Below are positions 1 through 8,146 of a stretch of DNA of 64,000 bases, piece by piece. The stretch comes from JAFASC01 sp034669505 (GTDB taxonomy: Bacteria; Pseudomonadota; Alphaproteobacteria; Rhizobiales; Beijerinckiaceae). Location of the stretch: assembly GCA_034669505.1 (NCBI GenBank), contig JAXDNJ010000059.1, positions 62,001 to 126,000 on the forward strand. The letters run 5' to 3'. Position numbers and translations under genes: made by a program. The number at the start of each line of letters is the position of its first letter. Positions within the stretch are counted from its first letter, which is position 1. Under the pieces are notes generated by a model that searched no databases, had not been told where the DNA came from, and worked only from the letters and a program-made list of their open reading frames with translations.

Positions 1-249
1 GTAGGCGGCGTGGCAAACATGCTTTTTTTCCGCCGAGATCCCGACGATCCGGAAAGGTATCAAATCCGGCGGCGCCCTCGCCATTTTCAGCCGTTCCGGC
101 CCGGCACCGTTGAATTCGGACTGCCTGGCGCGGCGTCTGCCAGGCCCCACTGGCTTCGCTGGGTTGTGGGGCATTTTCGAGCATCGCGTTAGAGATAAAG
201 CGCCAAACCCAGCAGCGGCTACTCGCCTCTTTCGTCGGAGGCCTCATGC
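1..249. other. Intergenic end region downstream of glpK
   Basis: No convincing gene is visible here. Two small inverted repeats lie side by side: a 7-bp stem at 123-129/139-145 and a 6-bp stem at 145-150/166-171. Neither is followed by a proper T run on either strand, so they are at best weak terminator candidates for glpK, which ends at 250 on the minus strand. The 60-codon open frame starting at position 10 resembles nothing I recognise. Confidence 0.2.
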
Positions 250-1752
250 TCACTCGGAGTCCAGCCACCCCCACGACCGCCTCACCGCCTTATCCCACGC
301 CGCATCCAGCTGGCCGCGGCGGCCTTCACCCATCTGCGGGTGCCAGCGATGACCGGCGGTCCAATTGTCGGAAATATCCTGCGGCGAGGCCCAGTAGGCG
401 ACCGCAAGCCCGGCCGCATAAGCAGCGCCGAGCGCCGTCGTCTCGATCACCTGCGGCCGCACCACGGCCACATCGAGCAGATCGGCCTGAAACTGCATGA
501 GCAGCTCGTTGACCACCATGCCGCCGTCGACGCGCAGCTCGCGGATCGGCACGCCGGAATCGGCACTCATCGCGGTGATGATCTCGCGCGTCTGAAAGGC
601 CGTCGCCTCGAGCGCGGCGCGGGCGATGTGGCCGCGATCGGCGTATCGCGTCAGCCCGCAAATGACGCCGCGTGCATCCTCGCGCCAATGCGGCGCGTAG
701 AGGCCGGAGAAAGCCGGCACGATGTAGACGTCGCCGTTATCGTCGACGCTGCGCGCCAGCGTCTCGATCTCGGCAGAAGTCGAGATAAGCTGCAGATTGT
801 CGCGCAGCCATTGCACGAGCGCGCCGGCGATCGCGATCGAGCCTTCGAGCGCGTAAACGGCAGGCGCGTCGCCGAGCTTATAGGCAAGCGTTGTCAGCAA
901 GCCATGCGTCGACGGGGAGGGCGTCTCGCCCGTATTCATCAGCAGGAAGCAGCCGGTGCCGTAGGTGTTCTTTGCTTCGCCGGGCTTCAGACACGCCTGG
1001 CCGAAGAGCGCCGCCTGCTGGTCGCCGAGAATGCCGGAGATCGGCACGCCGGCGAGCGGTTCGCGTGCGGTGCCGAATTTTTCCGACGATGAGACGATCT
1101 CAGGCAAACACGCGCGCGGAATGCCGAAAAGTTCGAGGATGCCCGCGTCCCAATCCAGCCTGCGCAAATCCATCAGCTGCGTGCGCGAGGCATTGGTCAC
1201 ATCGGTGATGTGGAGGCCGCCGTCCGCGCCGCCGGTGAGATTCCAGACGAGCCAGGAATCGATGGTGCCGAACAAAGCATCGCCGGCTTCAGCGGCGGCG
1301 CGTGCGCCCGGCACGGTGTCGAGCAGCCATTTCAGTTTAAGGCTGGAAAAATAGGTCGTGAGCGGCAGGCCGGTCGCCTCGCGCAGGCGATCCTTGCCGC
1401 CGTCGCACGCAAACTTGGCGACGAGCGCGTCGGTACGGGTATCCTGCCACACCAGCGCATTGTGCAGCGGCGTGCCGCTGCGGCGATCCCACAGAAGCGT
1501 CGTCTCGCGCTGGTTCGTGATGCCGATCGCGGCGAGATCGCGCGCCGCGAGCTCGGCGCCGGATAAAGCCTCCGCGATCACCAGCCGCGTGTTGCGCCAG
1601 ATTTCTGCCGCGTCGTGCTCGACGAAGCCCGGGCGGGGATAGATCTGCTCGTGTTCGCGCTGCGCCTGCGCGATGATCGCGCCTGAGCGATCGAAAATGA
1701 TGAAGCGCGTCGATGTCGTGCCCTGGTCGATTGCGCCGACATATCTTTGCAT
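250..1752 (-). CDS. glpK: Glycerol kinase
   Basis: Phosphorylates glycerol to sn-glycerol 3-phosphate with ATP in the cytoplasm, the entry step of glycerol catabolism. The 500-residue length matches the family (about 500). The N-terminal FGGY domain opens with the phosphate-binding motif DQGTTSTR at residues 9-16, and the C-terminal half carries the family stretch FSGLYAPHWREDARG. The ATG at 1752 has a strong GGGAGG ribosome-binding site 4-5 bases upstream. The next dedicated step, glpD, lies on the same strand but is separated from glpK by about 2.1 kb holding three unrelated genes, one of them on the opposite strand, so the two cannot form one simple operon here. No glycerol facilitator (glpF) or glp repressor is visible in the window. 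Confidence 0.97.
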   Translation of the reverse strand: MQRYVGAIDQGTTSTRFIIFDRSGAIIAQAQREHEQIYPRPGFVEHDAAEIWRNTRLVIAEALSGAELAARDLAAIGITNQRETTLLWDRRSGTPLHNALVWQDTRTDALVAKFACDGGKDRLREATGLPLTTYFSSLKLKWLLDTVPGARAAAEAGDALFGTIDSWLVWNLTGGADGGLHITDVTNASRTQLMDLRRLDWDAGILELFGIPRACLPEIVSSSEKFGTAREPLAGVPISGILGDQQAALFGQACLKPGEAKNTYGTGCFLLMNTGETPSPSTHGLLTTLAYKLGDAPAVYALEGSIAIAGALVQWLRDNLQLISTSAEIETLARSVDDNGDVYIVPAFSGLYAPHWREDARGVICGLTRYADRGHIARAALEATAFQTREIITAMSADSGVPIRELRVDGGMVVNELLMQFQADLLDVAVVRPQVIETTALGAAYAAGLAVAYWASPQDISDNWTAGHRWHPQMGEGRRGQLDAAWDKAVRRSWGWLDSE

Positions 1753-1891
1753 GCTCCCTCCCGCTTATTTCGGCAATTGGTAGCCGATCCTCCTTTCAAA
1801 CTCTATTGTCGCGGCACGCCGGCCGGGTTCATCATGCGATCGTAATGCGCCGAGGGGTCCAGGGGATTTCCGGCCGGGATATCACCGCTGT

Positions 1892-1985
1892 GCGCTCGCC
1901 AAGGAGCTGCCTTTGTTGCTGGAAAACGCCCGCGTCACCCGCAGAGTGCCGGCGCCGCGCCTATGGCGGAGTAGCGACCGCGCGG
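1892..1985 (+). pseudogene. Possible fragment of a TetR-type C-terminal domain
   Basis: Plus-strand translation in the frame of position 1892 gives ALAKELPLLLENARVT, which resembles the late C-terminal helix of TetR-family regulators (pattern EAL-x-x-EL-x-LLLE-x-ARVT). The frame has no start codon or DNA-binding domain nearby. The DNA matches 2997-3052 at about 44 of 56 positions, counted by eye. I infer a degenerate fragment; chance similarity is not excluded. Confidence 0.25.
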
Positions 1986-1987
1986 TT

Positions 1988-2245
1988 TCACATCCACTTA
2001 TGTTGCACCATGCAGGCGGTATAGCGATTCACATTATAGTATCGCCACCGCTTGCCGCCTGGCTCGATGACCCCGCCGGTTTCCAATGCGCAGGTACATT
2101 GCCTCGGTTTTCCCATTGTCGTGCATTGCGGGTTGATACCGGCTCCTTGCGCGCCGGACTGAGCGAATGCCAGAGAGGCGAGCATTGTGCCGGCAAGGAA
2201 TCCAACGGCCGCCACAAATTGAATCGTCGACAGATTTCGCGACAT
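1988..2245 (-). CDS. Small secreted cysteine-containing protein, unknown function
   Basis: An 85-residue protein starting MSRNLSTIQF. The ATG at 2245 is chosen because AGGAGA lies 6 bases upstream on the minus strand; an in-frame extension to 2308 lacks such a site. A typical signal peptide (hydrophobic stretch to about residue 27, ending ASLAFAQS) predicts export. The mature part is about 57 residues, with four cysteines (NPQC, RQCTC, YTAC) that could form two disulfides in the periplasm, and ends in a basic-aromatic tail. It lies 52 bp downstream of the lipocalin-like gene on the same strand and is probably cotranscribed with it. I do not recognise a family. Confidence 0.6.
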   Translation of the reverse strand: MSRNLSTIQFVAAVGFLAGTMLASLAFAQSGAQGAGINPQCTTMGKPRQCTCALETGGVIEPGGKRWRYYNVNRYTACMVQHKWM

Positions 2246-2297
2246 GATTCTCTCCTGAAAGCAAAAGCGATCGAACACAACAGGTGAAGGAGTTGCC

Positions 2298-2801
2298 TCA
2301 CTGCGCACGCTTCCAGGTCGTGTGTAAGGTGAGTCCCGCGGGCGTGCGAGGGTTGGTAAATTTCAGCTCGTCCGTCGTGAGCGAGGTTACGAGCCGCTTT
2401 TGCTCGCCCCCGACGAGGTTTGCGTAGGTGCTCGCCTCAAGTCGAACTGAAAGAGCCTTGTCGGCCTCGTTCACGGAGTACGTCCCGTAATACGCTATTG
2501 CCGCGGCGATCACAGCCTTTGCCTCTTCGGGCGTGGCCTTCTCCCGGTCATTAGCCGCAAGCTTTGGAACGTCGGCTCGGGACTGGAACAGGGAGAAGTG
2601 TCCGCCCGGTGAAAAGATGATGATGCCTTTCGGTTTGGGACCGAACGGTTCGGACTTGGTGCCGTCGTCGCGAACACCCTCGACCGACACGAGTGTCCAC
2701 GCACCAAGTAACCCCTGGCCGACCGCGCCTTGCGCATGTGCGCCGCCCGACGCGAACAAAAACCCGAGAAGCATGCATAGTGCAGTCACGCGAAGCGGCA
2801 T
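2298..2801 (-). CDS. Secreted lipocalin-like domain protein
   Basis: A protein of about 167 residues with an N-terminal signal peptide (cleavage probably after GGAHA) and one domain resembling the bacterial lipocalin-like family: LLGAWTLVSVEG at the start, GIIIFSPGGHFSLFQSR in the middle, and a C-terminal strand ending LHTTWKRAQ. Members of this family are small beta-barrel proteins, mostly of unknown ligand. ATG 2801 is directly preceded by an in-frame GTG at 2804, which has a slightly better spaced AGGG, so the start may be one codon earlier. The small secreted protein at 1988-2245 follows closely, suggesting a two-gene secreted cassette. Function is not predictable from sequence. Confidence 0.75.
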   Translation of the reverse strand: MPLRVTALCMLLGFLFASGGAHAQGAVGQGLLGAWTLVSVEGVRDDGTKSEPFGPKPKGIIIFSPGGHFSLFQSRADVPKLAANDREKATPEEAKAVIAAAIAYYGTYSVNEADKALSVRLEASTYANLVGGEQKRLVTSLTTDELKFTNPRTPAGLTLHTTWKRAQ

Positions 2802-2918
2802 CACAATGGCCCTGGCATATGAGCCACGAGGCTACTTCGGTCCTGAGCGAGTTTGCAAGCTACAAAGTCGGCCAATGTTGCCCTCGAGTTGCGGGACAAA
2901 GCCCCCACGGCGCGGCCG

Positions 2919-3126
2919 CGTGATCGAGGCGATCAAGCGCGGTGACGCGATCGCCTCGCGAAGTTGGCGCGCAGCGCCGACTCGAGCGAGCCGGAGGCGC
3001 TCACCGGCGAGCTGCATCTGCTGCTCGAAAGCGCGCGCGTCACCGGGCAGAGCATGGGCCCGAGCGTCTCGGCGCGCGGCTCACGCGGCGCGCGAAGCGA
3101 TGATCGCTGTGCATCTCCCGGGCTAG
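2919..3126 (+). pseudogene. Decayed TetR-family C-terminal domain
   Basis: Most of the 405-bp gap between 2805 and 3209 is non-coding, but this part reads as a broken TetR-type C-terminal domain spread over two or more frames: VIEAIKRGD (from about 2921), then in another frame SEPEALTGELHLLLESARVT (about 2985-3044), then EAMIAVHL ending at a TAG near 3126. TetR proteins often end in such EAL-x-x-EL-x-LLLE-x-A followed by an EA-x-IA-x-H helix. No start codon, ribosome-binding site or DNA-binding domain precedes it. The identification is by eye and needs a profile search; the frame breaks make it a pseudogene if correct. Confidence 0.35.
2925..2958. repeat. Perfect 10-bp inverted repeat
   Basis: CGAGGCGATC at 2925-2934 is repeated as its reverse complement at 2949-2958, with a 14-base spacer. 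It lies between the minus-strand lipocalin-like gene and the plus-strand gene at 3210, inside the TetR-like remnant. It is not followed by T runs. It could be an operator or a stable hairpin, or simply part of the decayed gene. Confidence 0.4.
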
Positions 3127-3209
3127 GGTTTGCGCCTTGTCAGATTGCGCGGATTCTGCATTACTATACAACCACAGATCATCGCGCATGGTCGGAGGGC
3201 TGCGGACCG

Positions 3210-3782
3210 ATGGCCTCACGGGACTGGCTTGAATATGCAGCGGTGATGTTCACTTGCTTCGCAGCAGGGGCGGCCAGCGTCTCCGCCTATTATGCGAGCA
3301 GGCAGGCTGATGTGGCACAACAGACGGCTGACAAGCAGCTGCGACCATACGTGCTGATTGATCCTCAAACCATAATAACCGATGTGCAGTTCTTAGCAAA
3401 CAGAGCGACAACCGGCAAGGTACACTTCAAGAACTTTGGAGTTACGCCGGCCTATCGCGTAAGGCTTATCGCACGCCTCGACGTAGTCAGATGGCCTCTA
3501 GCCAAGAATTTCAGTTTCGGGAAAGCACGAATTCTGTTCGAAAACATAGTGGCTCCGCCTAGCGCACAAATGTACACGACGTTCACCGATCAGGACAAAA
3601 TGACCGATACTGAATTTGCGGATGTTCTCATCGGAGCTCAGCGCATCTTGGTCTATGGAACTCTATACTATTCCCAAGGTGACAAACATTATCAAACAAA
3701 TTTCTGCGCCTCGTTGGTCCCGCCAATCAACGGGCGTTTCTCTGAAGCAGACACATGCCTCGTGCATAATGAAGCCATATGA
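3210..3782 (+). CDS. Membrane-anchored protein of unknown function
   Basis: A 190-residue protein. Start ATG 3210 is chosen because GGAGGG lies 10 bases upstream and because the protein then begins MASRDWLEYAAVMF, running straight into a single membrane segment (about residues 7-27). After it comes a short helical stretch (ASRQADVAQQTADKQLRP) and a compact beta-rich domain starting YVLIDPQTIITD. This layout, one N-terminal anchor followed by a soluble domain, is common among uncharacterised alphaproteobacterial proteins. From about 3340 the DNA is clearly less GC-rich than its neighbours and uses many A/T-ending codons, which suggests horizontal acquisition. It stands alone between glpD and the lipocalin cassette. 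Confidence 0.65.
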   Translation: MASRDWLEYAAVMFTCFAAGAASVSAYYASRQADVAQQTADKQLRPYVLIDPQTIITDVQFLANRATTGKVHFKNFGVTPAYRVRLIARLDVVRWPLAKNFSFGKARILFENIVAPPSAQMYTTFTDQDKMTDTEFADVLIGAQRILVYGTLYYSQGDKHYQTNFCASLVPPINGRFSEADTCLVHNEAI

Positions 3783-3874
3783 ATTACTGTCCCATGGAAT
3801 CAACGAACGTCTTGCACGGTCGGTTCAGGGTCATCGCTCTTGTGGCCGTGTGGATTGCACGCGCTTGTGCAAGC

Positions 3875-5410
3875 CTATACTACTAAGTTCGTAGCGCGTT
3901 TCTCCGCCACCACCGCATCAATCGCCTCTTCCGCTCCCGCCCCCACATGCAGCCCCAGCTTTGACCTTCGCCACAAAACATCCTCGGCACTCTTCGCCCA
4001 TTCCGTCTCGACCAAAAATCTAATCTCCGCTTCGCTCAACCCCGCGCCGAAATCGCGGCCGAGAGCGCTAGGCGATTTTGCATCACCGATCACCTCACCG
4101 GCGCGTGTGCCGTAAGTGCGCACAAGCCGGCGCGCGGTGTCGGGCGGCAGATACGCATGGCGCACGGCAAAATCGCTGATGTAAGCCTCGAGGTCGCCGC
4201 CGGGCATATCGCCGCCGGGCAGCGGCGCGTCGCCCGTCCACGCGCCTGACATCTCAGGAAAGAAGCGCCGCAAATCCTCGAGCGCATGTTCGGCAAGCCG
4301 GCGATATGTCGTAAGCTTGCCGCCGAAAATCGACAGGAGCGGCGGCGCGCCGTCCGGCGCATCGAGATCGAAGGCGTAATCCCTAGTCATCGCCGAGACG
4401 TTCTGCGAGCCATCGTCGAAAAGCGGCCGCACGCCCGCGTATGTCCAGACAACATCCTCACGCCGGGCGGGGCGCTTGAACCAGCGCGCCAGTGTCTCGA
4501 CGAGATAGTCCATCTCGTCATCCGAAATCGTGGGGTGGCCGGGCGCGCCTTCGAACAAAAGGTCGGTCGTGCCGACAAGCGTGAAATCCTGCTCATAGGG
4601 AATCGCGAAGACGATGCGGCGATCGGGATTCTGCAGCATGTAGGCGTGCTCGCCCTCGTAGAGCCGCGGCACGACGATGTGGCTGCCCTTCACCAGCCTG
4701 ACATGCTTGCTCGTCGGGCGGCCGAGGCGGGAATTCAGCACCTCCGTGACCCAAGGGCCGGCGGCGTTGATCAGAGCGCGGGCGCGCACCATCGAGATTT
4801 GTGCCGCGTTGCGGTCGAGGATCGCGCAGTTCCACATGCCGTCAGTGCGCTCCGCCTGTTCGAGGCGCGTGCGCGTGCGAATCGCGGCACCACGCGCGGC
4901 GGCATCGACGGCATTGGCGAAGACGAGGCGAGAATCGTCGACAGCGCAATCGGAATAGGCAAAGCCCGCGGGCGAGAGCAGTTTTAGCGGCTCGCCACGG
5001 GAGTCCTTGGCGAGATCGAGCCGCTCGCAGGCGGGCAGGCGCTTTCGCGGCGCGAGGTGGTCGTAGAGGAAGAGGCCAAGCCGCACCAGCCAGGCTGGCC
5101 TGGTGAGCGGATCGTGCGGCAGGACGAAGCGCAGCGGCCGCACGAGGTGCGGGGCGGCGGCGAGGAGGCGCTCGCGTTCGAGCAGGGACTCGCGCACGAG
5201 GCGGAACTCGTAGGTCTCGAGGTAGCGCAGCCCGCCGTGGATCAGCTTGGTGGAGGAGGAGGAGGTGTACGAGGCAAGATCGTCCTGCTCGACGAGCATG
5301 ACCGTCAAGCCCCGCCCCGCCGCATCCCGCGCCAGGCCCGCGCCGTTGATGCCGCCGCCGATGATCAGGAGATCGTAGGGGCCCGTTTTATCCGGGCCTG
5401 GAACATCCAC
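3875..5410 (-). CDS. glpD: Glycerol-3-phosphate dehydrogenase (FAD-dependent)
   Basis: Oxidises sn-glycerol 3-phosphate to dihydroxyacetone phosphate at the inner membrane and passes electrons to quinone. The 511-residue length is as expected (about 500). An N-terminal FAD-binding fold shows LLIIGGGINGAG, followed by the family stretch SSSSTKLIHGGLRYLE; a C-terminal cap domain follows. The start is a GTG at 5410 with GAGG 5 bases upstream; that site overlaps the stop codon of the Fe-S carrier gene, whose reading frame ends at 5417, so the two genes are almost certainly cotranscribed and translationally coupled. It is the partner of glpK, although three genes lie between. Confidence 0.96.
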   Translation of the reverse strand: MDVPGPDKTGPYDLLIIGGGINGAGLARDAAGRGLTVMLVEQDDLASYTSSSSTKLIHGGLRYLETYEFRLVRESLLERERLLAAAPHLVRPLRFVLPHDPLTRPAWLVRLGLFLYDHLAPRKRLPACERLDLAKDSRGEPLKLLSPAGFAYSDCAVDDSRLVFANAVDAAARGAAIRTRTRLEQAERTDGMWNCAILDRNAAQISMVRARALINAAGPWVTEVLNSRLGRPTSKHVRLVKGSHIVVPRLYEGEHAYMLQNPDRRIVFAIPYEQDFTLVGTTDLLFEGAPGHPTISDDEMDYLVETLARWFKRPARREDVVWTYAGVRPLFDDGSQNVSAMTRDYAFDLDAPDGAPPLLSIFGGKLTTYRRLAEHALEDLRRFFPEMSGAWTGDAPLPGGDMPGGDLEAYISDFAVRHAYLPPDTARRLVRTYGTRAGEVIGDAKSPSALGRDFGAGLSEAEIRFLVETEWAKSAEDVLWRRSKLGLHVGAGAEEAIDAVVAEKRATNLVV

Positions 5411-5416
5411 TCCGCC

Positions 5417-5803
5417 TCAGGCCGGTAGGCCGGCAAGCTCCGGAGTGGCGGGCGTGATGGCGACGCTCTCACCGCAGCCGCAGGCCGAGGTCTGGTTCGG
5501 ATTGTTGAAGACGAAGCCCGACGACAACTTTGTCGTCTGGAAGTCCATCTCGGTGCCAAGCAGGAACAGGATCGCCTTGGGGTCGACGAGGACGGTGACG
5601 CCCTTGTCCTCAACCACCTCGTCGGTCGGGCCGGCGGCCTCAGCCATTTCCATCGTGTAGGACATGCCGGCGCAGCCGCCGTTCTTGACGCCGACGCGCA
5701 GACCGACGAGCGGCTTGTCGGAATTGCCGACGATCTCGCGCACCCGCGACGCCGCGGCGTCGGTCAACGACATCACTTTCAGCTTGCGGCGGGGAGCGGC
5801 CAT
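5417..5803 (-). CDS. sufA: A-type iron-sulfur cluster carrier (HesB/IscA/SufA family)
   Basis: A 128-residue scaffold/carrier that receives Fe-S clusters and hands them to apoproteins. The three family cysteines are present: one in GGCAGMSY and two in the C-terminal ACGCGES. The GGCAGMSYTME form resembles rhizobial SufA proteins more than ErpA, so the symbol is a likely assignment, not a certain one. Two tandem ATGs (5806, 5803) follow GGAG; 5803 has the better spacing. The gene is separated from the rest of any suf operon and instead sits 6 bp upstream of glpD. Divergent from it, 162 bp away, starts the hybrid kinase at 5966. Confidence 0.88.
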   Translation of the reverse strand: MAAPRRKLKVMSLTDAAASRVREIVGNSDKPLVGLRVGVKNGGCAGMSYTMEMAEAAGPTDEVVEDKGVTVLVDPKAILFLLGTEMDFQTTKLSSGFVFNNPNQTSACGCGESVAITPATPELAGLPA

Positions 5804-5965
5804 CATCTTCTCCGGGCAGAATCTGCCCCTCATTGAAAGAGAATATCGCAAATAATCATCGCGGAGGCAAAGATCGAGGCCCCGCCGGCGGATCTGGGCC
5901 GCGGTTGATTTGGCTGAGCGGGCGGCTCATGCTCGGGCAGTGCCAAGCTACGAACGTGAGCCCGC

Positions 5966-8140
5966 GTGAACCGGTCGACGCATACACTGTTCTGGCTTGG
6001 CCTCATCACCGTCGGCGCCATCCTCGGCGCCGCCCTCGGGGCAACGCTCGAGCTGCGCTATCGCGACATTGCCGATGCAAAGCGTGAGCTGACCAGCCTC
6101 GATCTCTTGCTCGTTGAGGAGACGTCGCGGTCGCTGCAGAGCGTTGATCTCGTGCTGCGCAGCGTCCAAGCGAAACTCGCGGCTGACGGGGTCACGGATG
6201 CGGAAACCTACTCCCGCAAAGAGGCGGGGCACGAAACCTACGATTTCCTTCAATCACGCATTGCCGGCATCCCGCAGCTCGATGCCCTGACGCTGATCGC
6301 CGCCGATGGCCACCTCGTCAATTTCTCGCGCTATTACCCGATCCCGGAGGTAAACGTCGCCGATCGCGACTATTTTCTCGCGCTGCGCGACAAGGCCACC
6401 GACAGGCCCTTCATCAGCGAGCCGGTGGAAAATCGCGGCACCGGGACCTGGACGGTCTACCTCGCCCATCGCGTCACGGGGAAGGACGGCGCCTTCCTCG
6501 GCCTGATCCTGGGGGCGATCGACCTCGGCCATTTCGAAAATCTCTACAGAAGCCTGCAACTCGGTGACGGAGGCGGCGTGAGCCTCTGGCGACGCGACGG
6601 CATGTTGCTCGCCCGTTATCCCCGGATTCCAGGGATCGGACAGCACTTCCCGATCAAATCGTTCGACGGCATGCTCGATAAGGCCGATTTCGGCACTTAC
6701 GAAACCCAACGCTCGCTTGACGGGCCGTCGCGGCTCGTCGCGACCGCGGCCGCCAAGGACTTTCCCATCGTCATCAACGTCACGCGCACATTTTCCCAGA
6801 TCCTCTCGGATTGGCGGAAGCAGGCGCTGGCGATCCTCGGCATCGCGACGGTTGCGGCAGTGGCGGCAGCATTTGCCATCTGGACCCTCACGCGCCAGCT
6901 CGGGGCCTACGAGCAGCTCGCCGTCGCGGTTGGGGAGCGTGAGAAGGCGATAAAGGAGCGCGAGAAACTGGAGGCGCAACTCCGGCAAGCGCAGAAGCTC
7001 GAAGCCGTCGGTCAGCTGACTGGCGGTATTGCTCACGATTTCAATAATCTGCTGACGGTTGTTCTGGGTGGACTTGAGACTATCCGCCGCCGCCTTCCGG
7101 CGCTGCCACAGAGCGCGGATACAGCCCGCATTATGCGGGCGGCGGATATGGCCGTGCAGAGCGTCGAGAGTGCTGCGACGCTCACGCACCGGCTTCTTGC
7201 GTTTTCCCGCAATCAGCCGCTCGACCCGCGCATCATCGCGCCGGACGAGCTCATCCGATCGATGACCGAGCTTCTGCGCCGTACGCTCGGGGAGAAGATC
7301 GATCTGGAGACGCGCTTTTCCGATACCGTCTGGCATATCCGTGCCGATCCCAACCAGCTTGAAAGCGTTATCCTGAACCTTGCGGTTAATTCGCGCGATG
7401 CGATGCCTGAGGGTGGGCGGCTGACCATCGAGACGCGGAATGTCTTTCTCGACGAGAATTTTTTGAAAACCTTGCCTGAGGCGGGACCACCCGGGCCTTA
7501 CGTCCTGTTGGGCATCACGGATACCGGCACAGGCATGGATGAGGCGACGCTGGAGCGCGCCTTCGAGCCTTTCTACACGACGAAGGAGGTGGGGAAGGGG
7601 ACGGGGCTTGGCCTTAGCCAAGTCTATGGCTTCGTGCGCCAGTCGAATGGAGTGGTAAAAATTTACAGCGAGCTCGGCGGCGGGACGAGCGTCAAAATCT
7701 ACCTGCCGCGGCATGAAAGCCCGGGGGCGGGACTAGAGGCGGGCGCGGTTCAAGACGCGCAGGTTCCGCGCGGCGCCGAAACCATTCTCGTGGTCGAAGA
7801 TCACGAGGATCTCAGGGTCTTTGGCGTCCAGATTCTCGAGGATCTCGGCTACAAGGTTATCTCGGCGCCGGATGGGCCCTCTGCGATCAAGCTTCTGGAA
7901 ATGGCGGGGCCAATCCATCTCCTCTTTACCGACGTCGTGCTGCCGGGCCGTATGAACGGACGCAATTTGGCGGACGCCGCGCTTGCCTTTGCGCCGGGCC
8001 TGAAAGTCCTGTTCACGACCGGTTATACGCGCGACGCGATTGTTACCAAAGGTACGCTCGAAGCCGGCGTCGAGCTCCTGCCGAAACCGTTCACCTACAA
8101 AGACTTGGCCGAAAAAGTTCGCCAAGTCCTTGATGCGTGA
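5966..8140 (+). CDS. Membrane-bound hybrid sensor histidine kinase
   Basis: A 724-residue signal transducer. Order of parts: membrane segment about 8-28; periplasmic double-Cache-like sensor about 35-275; second membrane segment about 286-308; a short coiled coil (GEREKAIKEREKLEAQL); HisKA helix with phosphoacceptor His357 in TGGIAHDFNN; HATPase with N-box Asn475, G1 box DTGTGMDEA and G2 box GKGTGLGLS; C-terminal receiver about 605-722 with phosphoacceptor Asp656 (FTDVVLPG). No output domain and no response-regulator gene lie nearby, so phosphotransfer to an unlinked partner is inferred. The start is a GTG at 5966 with only a weak ribosome-binding site. The following gene, nnr, begins 6 bp after its stop and is likely cotranscribed. 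Confidence 0.93.
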   Translation: MNRSTHTLFWLGLITVGAILGAALGATLELRYRDIADAKRELTSLDLLLVEETSRSLQSVDLVLRSVQAKLAADGVTDAETYSRKEAGHETYDFLQSRIAGIPQLDALTLIAADGHLVNFSRYYPIPEVNVADRDYFLALRDKATDRPFISEPVENRGTGTWTVYLAHRVTGKDGAFLGLILGAIDLGHFENLYRSLQLGDGGGVSLWRRDGMLLARYPRIPGIGQHFPIKSFDGMLDKADFGTYETQRSLDGPSRLVATAAAKDFPIVINVTRTFSQILSDWRKQALAILGIATVAAVAAAFAIWTLTRQLGAYEQLAVAVGEREKAIKEREKLEAQLRQAQKLEAVGQLTGGIAHDFNNLLTVVLGGLETIRRRLPALPQSADTARIMRAADMAVQSVESAATLTHRLLAFSRNQPLDPRIIAPDELIRSMTELLRRTLGEKIDLETRFSDTVWHIRADPNQLESVILNLAVNSRDAMPEGGRLTIETRNVFLDENFLKTLPEAGPPGPYVLLGITDTGTGMDEATLERAFEPFYTTKEVGKGTGLGLSQVYGFVRQSNGVVKIYSELGGGTSVKIYLPRHESPGAGLEAGAVQDAQVPRGAETILVVEDHEDLRVFGVQILEDLGYKVISAPDGPSAIKLLEMAGPIHLLFTDVVLPGRMNGRNLADAALAFAPGLKVLFTTGYTRDAIVTKGTLEAGVELLPKPFTYKDLAEKVRQVLDA

Positions 8141-8146
8141 TTTCGC

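Noticed and set aside
10..192. 60-codon open frame at the window start
   Set aside because: No ribosome-binding site, no recognisable domain, Arg/Pro-rich like random high-GC sequence.
6254..7714. 486-codon minus-strand open frame
   Set aside because: Antisense to the hybrid kinase; no recognisable domain and typical shadow composition.
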